Source: Verrucomicrobiota bacterium
Lineage (GTDB): Bacteria > Verrucomicrobiota > Verrucomicrobiia > Verrucomicrobiales > Akkermansiaceae
Direction: 5' to 3'
Assembly: GCA_008932955.1 (NCBI GenBank)
Contig: WBXE01000003.1
Span: 1 to 31,750 of the forward strand
Length of the DNA: 31,750 bases
Part shown: in pieces, positions 31,215 to 31,750 of the stretch
Layout: the number at the start of each line of letters is the position of its first letter
Position numbering within the stretch: the stretch's first letter is position 1
The notes under the pieces: model-generated
What the model saw: only the letters and a program-made list of their open reading frames with translations
What the model was told of the DNA's origin: nothing
Databases searched by the model: none
Program-made: the position numbers and the translations under genes

Positions 31215-31750
31215 TTAGACGCGGCGGGCCTTCTTGGGGCGGCAGCCGTTGTGAGGGATGGGCGTCACATCGCGGATCGAGAGGATTTCCAATCCCAAGC
31301 CTTGGACGGCACGCACGGCAGCTTCGCGGCCCGAACCCGGACCCTTGACGCGCACTTCCGCTTCCTTGAGGCCATGGCCCATCGCTTGGCGGCAGGCGTC
31401 TTGCGACACCACTTGCGCGGCGTAGGCCGTGCTCTTGCGCGAGCCCTTGAAACCCATCTTGCCGGCACTCGACCAACCGATCGAATTGCCGTTAGTGTCG
31501 GTCACGCTAACCAAGGTATTGTTGAAGGTGGCGGTGACATGCACAATGCCGCGGAGGACATTTTTGGAGCCCTTGGCCTTGTGAATCTTGATTTCCTCCT
31601 CACCTCCGCCGATTTCGGCGAAAATGTCGCGCTTGACCGTCTTAGGGGGCATGCCATCGACGGCGGCCTCCGGAGCGGCAGCGGGGGCGGCAGGTTTGAC
31701 CACCGCTGGAGCGGCGGCGCTGGGTTTGACCTCCGCGGGAGCGGCGGGAA
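31215..31750 (-). CDS. rpsK: 30S ribosomal protein S11 with Ala/Pro-rich N-terminal extension, partial
   Basis: The C-terminal 125 residues are ordinary S11: NVLRGIVHVTATFNNTLVSVTDTNGN, SSAGKMGFKGSRKSTAYAAQ, VKGPGSGREAAVRA and TPIPHNGCRPKKARRV. S11 sits on the 30S platform and contacts the mRNA-tRNA site. The reading frame has no stop to the right edge, so the true start is outside or near the edge. GTG 31703 and ATG 31652 are internal candidates, but the upstream codons continue a 10-residue repeat (VKPSAAAPAV, VKPAAPAAAP) encoded with a 30-bp period. A low-complexity N-terminal extension is therefore likely. It is followed by rpsD at 28 bp. Confidence 0.93.
   Translation of the reverse strand, partial: PAAPAEVKPSAAAPAVVKPAAPAAAPEAAVDGMPPKTVKRDIFAEIGGGEEEIKIHKAKGSKNVLRGIVHVTATFNNTLVSVTDTNGNSIGWSSAGKMGFKGSRKSTAYAAQVVSQDACRQAMGHGLKEAEVRVKGPGSGREAAVRAVQGLGLEILSIRDVTPIPHNGCRPKKARRV

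Overview
The window is a GC-rich bacterial chromosome segment with dense genes on both strands and very few recognisable Shine-Dalgarno sequences. The best guess for the organism is a member of the phylum Verrucomicrobia (PVC group). The pointers are a small secreted cytochrome with a planctomycete/verrucomicrobial-type CxxCH domain, a cystathionine gamma-synthase with an extra N-terminal domain, a prepilin peptidase with a large insert, an Ala/Pro-rich extension on ribosomal protein S11, and intergenic repeats of the ACCACGGATTACACGG type. This is inference from family recognition; no marker rRNA lies in the window. I found no tRNA, rRNA, CRISPR array, complete insertion sequence or prophage.

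Layout. 1-5.8 kb: a partial Rpn-type nuclease (minus, runs off the left edge), a YihX-like HAD phosphatase, typA/bipA, a squalene/phytoene synthase, and accA. 6.0-8.9 kb (minus): a LysM protein with an apparently dead L,D-transpeptidase domain, an unknown 178-residue protein, acpP with a clear terminator, and an unknown two-helix membrane protein. 9.0-15 kb: class II fructose-bisphosphate aldolase, then a minus-strand operon pssA-kamA-malQ and a secreted unknown protein. 15-21 kb: a family-4-like uracil-DNA glycosylase without most of its Fe-S ligands, tatA, the cystathionine gamma-synthase, a DEDDh exonuclease preceded by an antitoxin stub, and prepilin peptidase. 21-27.5 kb: a small membrane protein with a GH13 amylase, the Kup potassium transporter, a PHP phosphatase and phosphate acetyltransferase. 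27.6-31.75 kb: cytochrome, MATE exporter with a coupled short ORF, a tandem hairpin cluster, then rpsK-rpsD (rpsK runs off the right edge).

Most genes are housekeeping. A loose metabolic theme is alpha-glucan turnover and glycolysis (MalQ, GH13, a putative glucose-1-phosphate phosphatase, Fba, Pta) together with lipid synthesis (AccA, ACP, PssA, squalene synthase).

The most unusual content is intergenic. There is a family of 18-bp hairpins with a fixed 6-nt loop, a roughly 110-bp dispersed element in three copies (one carrying a 14-copy 9-bp minisatellite), a separate pair of about 110-bp elements, a two-copy 205-bp hairpin array before the ribosomal operon, and an interlocked inverted repeat upstream of pssA. 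No clear defence system or novel operon was seen. The strongest protein-level oddities are the catalytically empty LysM/YkuD protein and the uracil-DNA glycosylase that lacks cluster cysteines.
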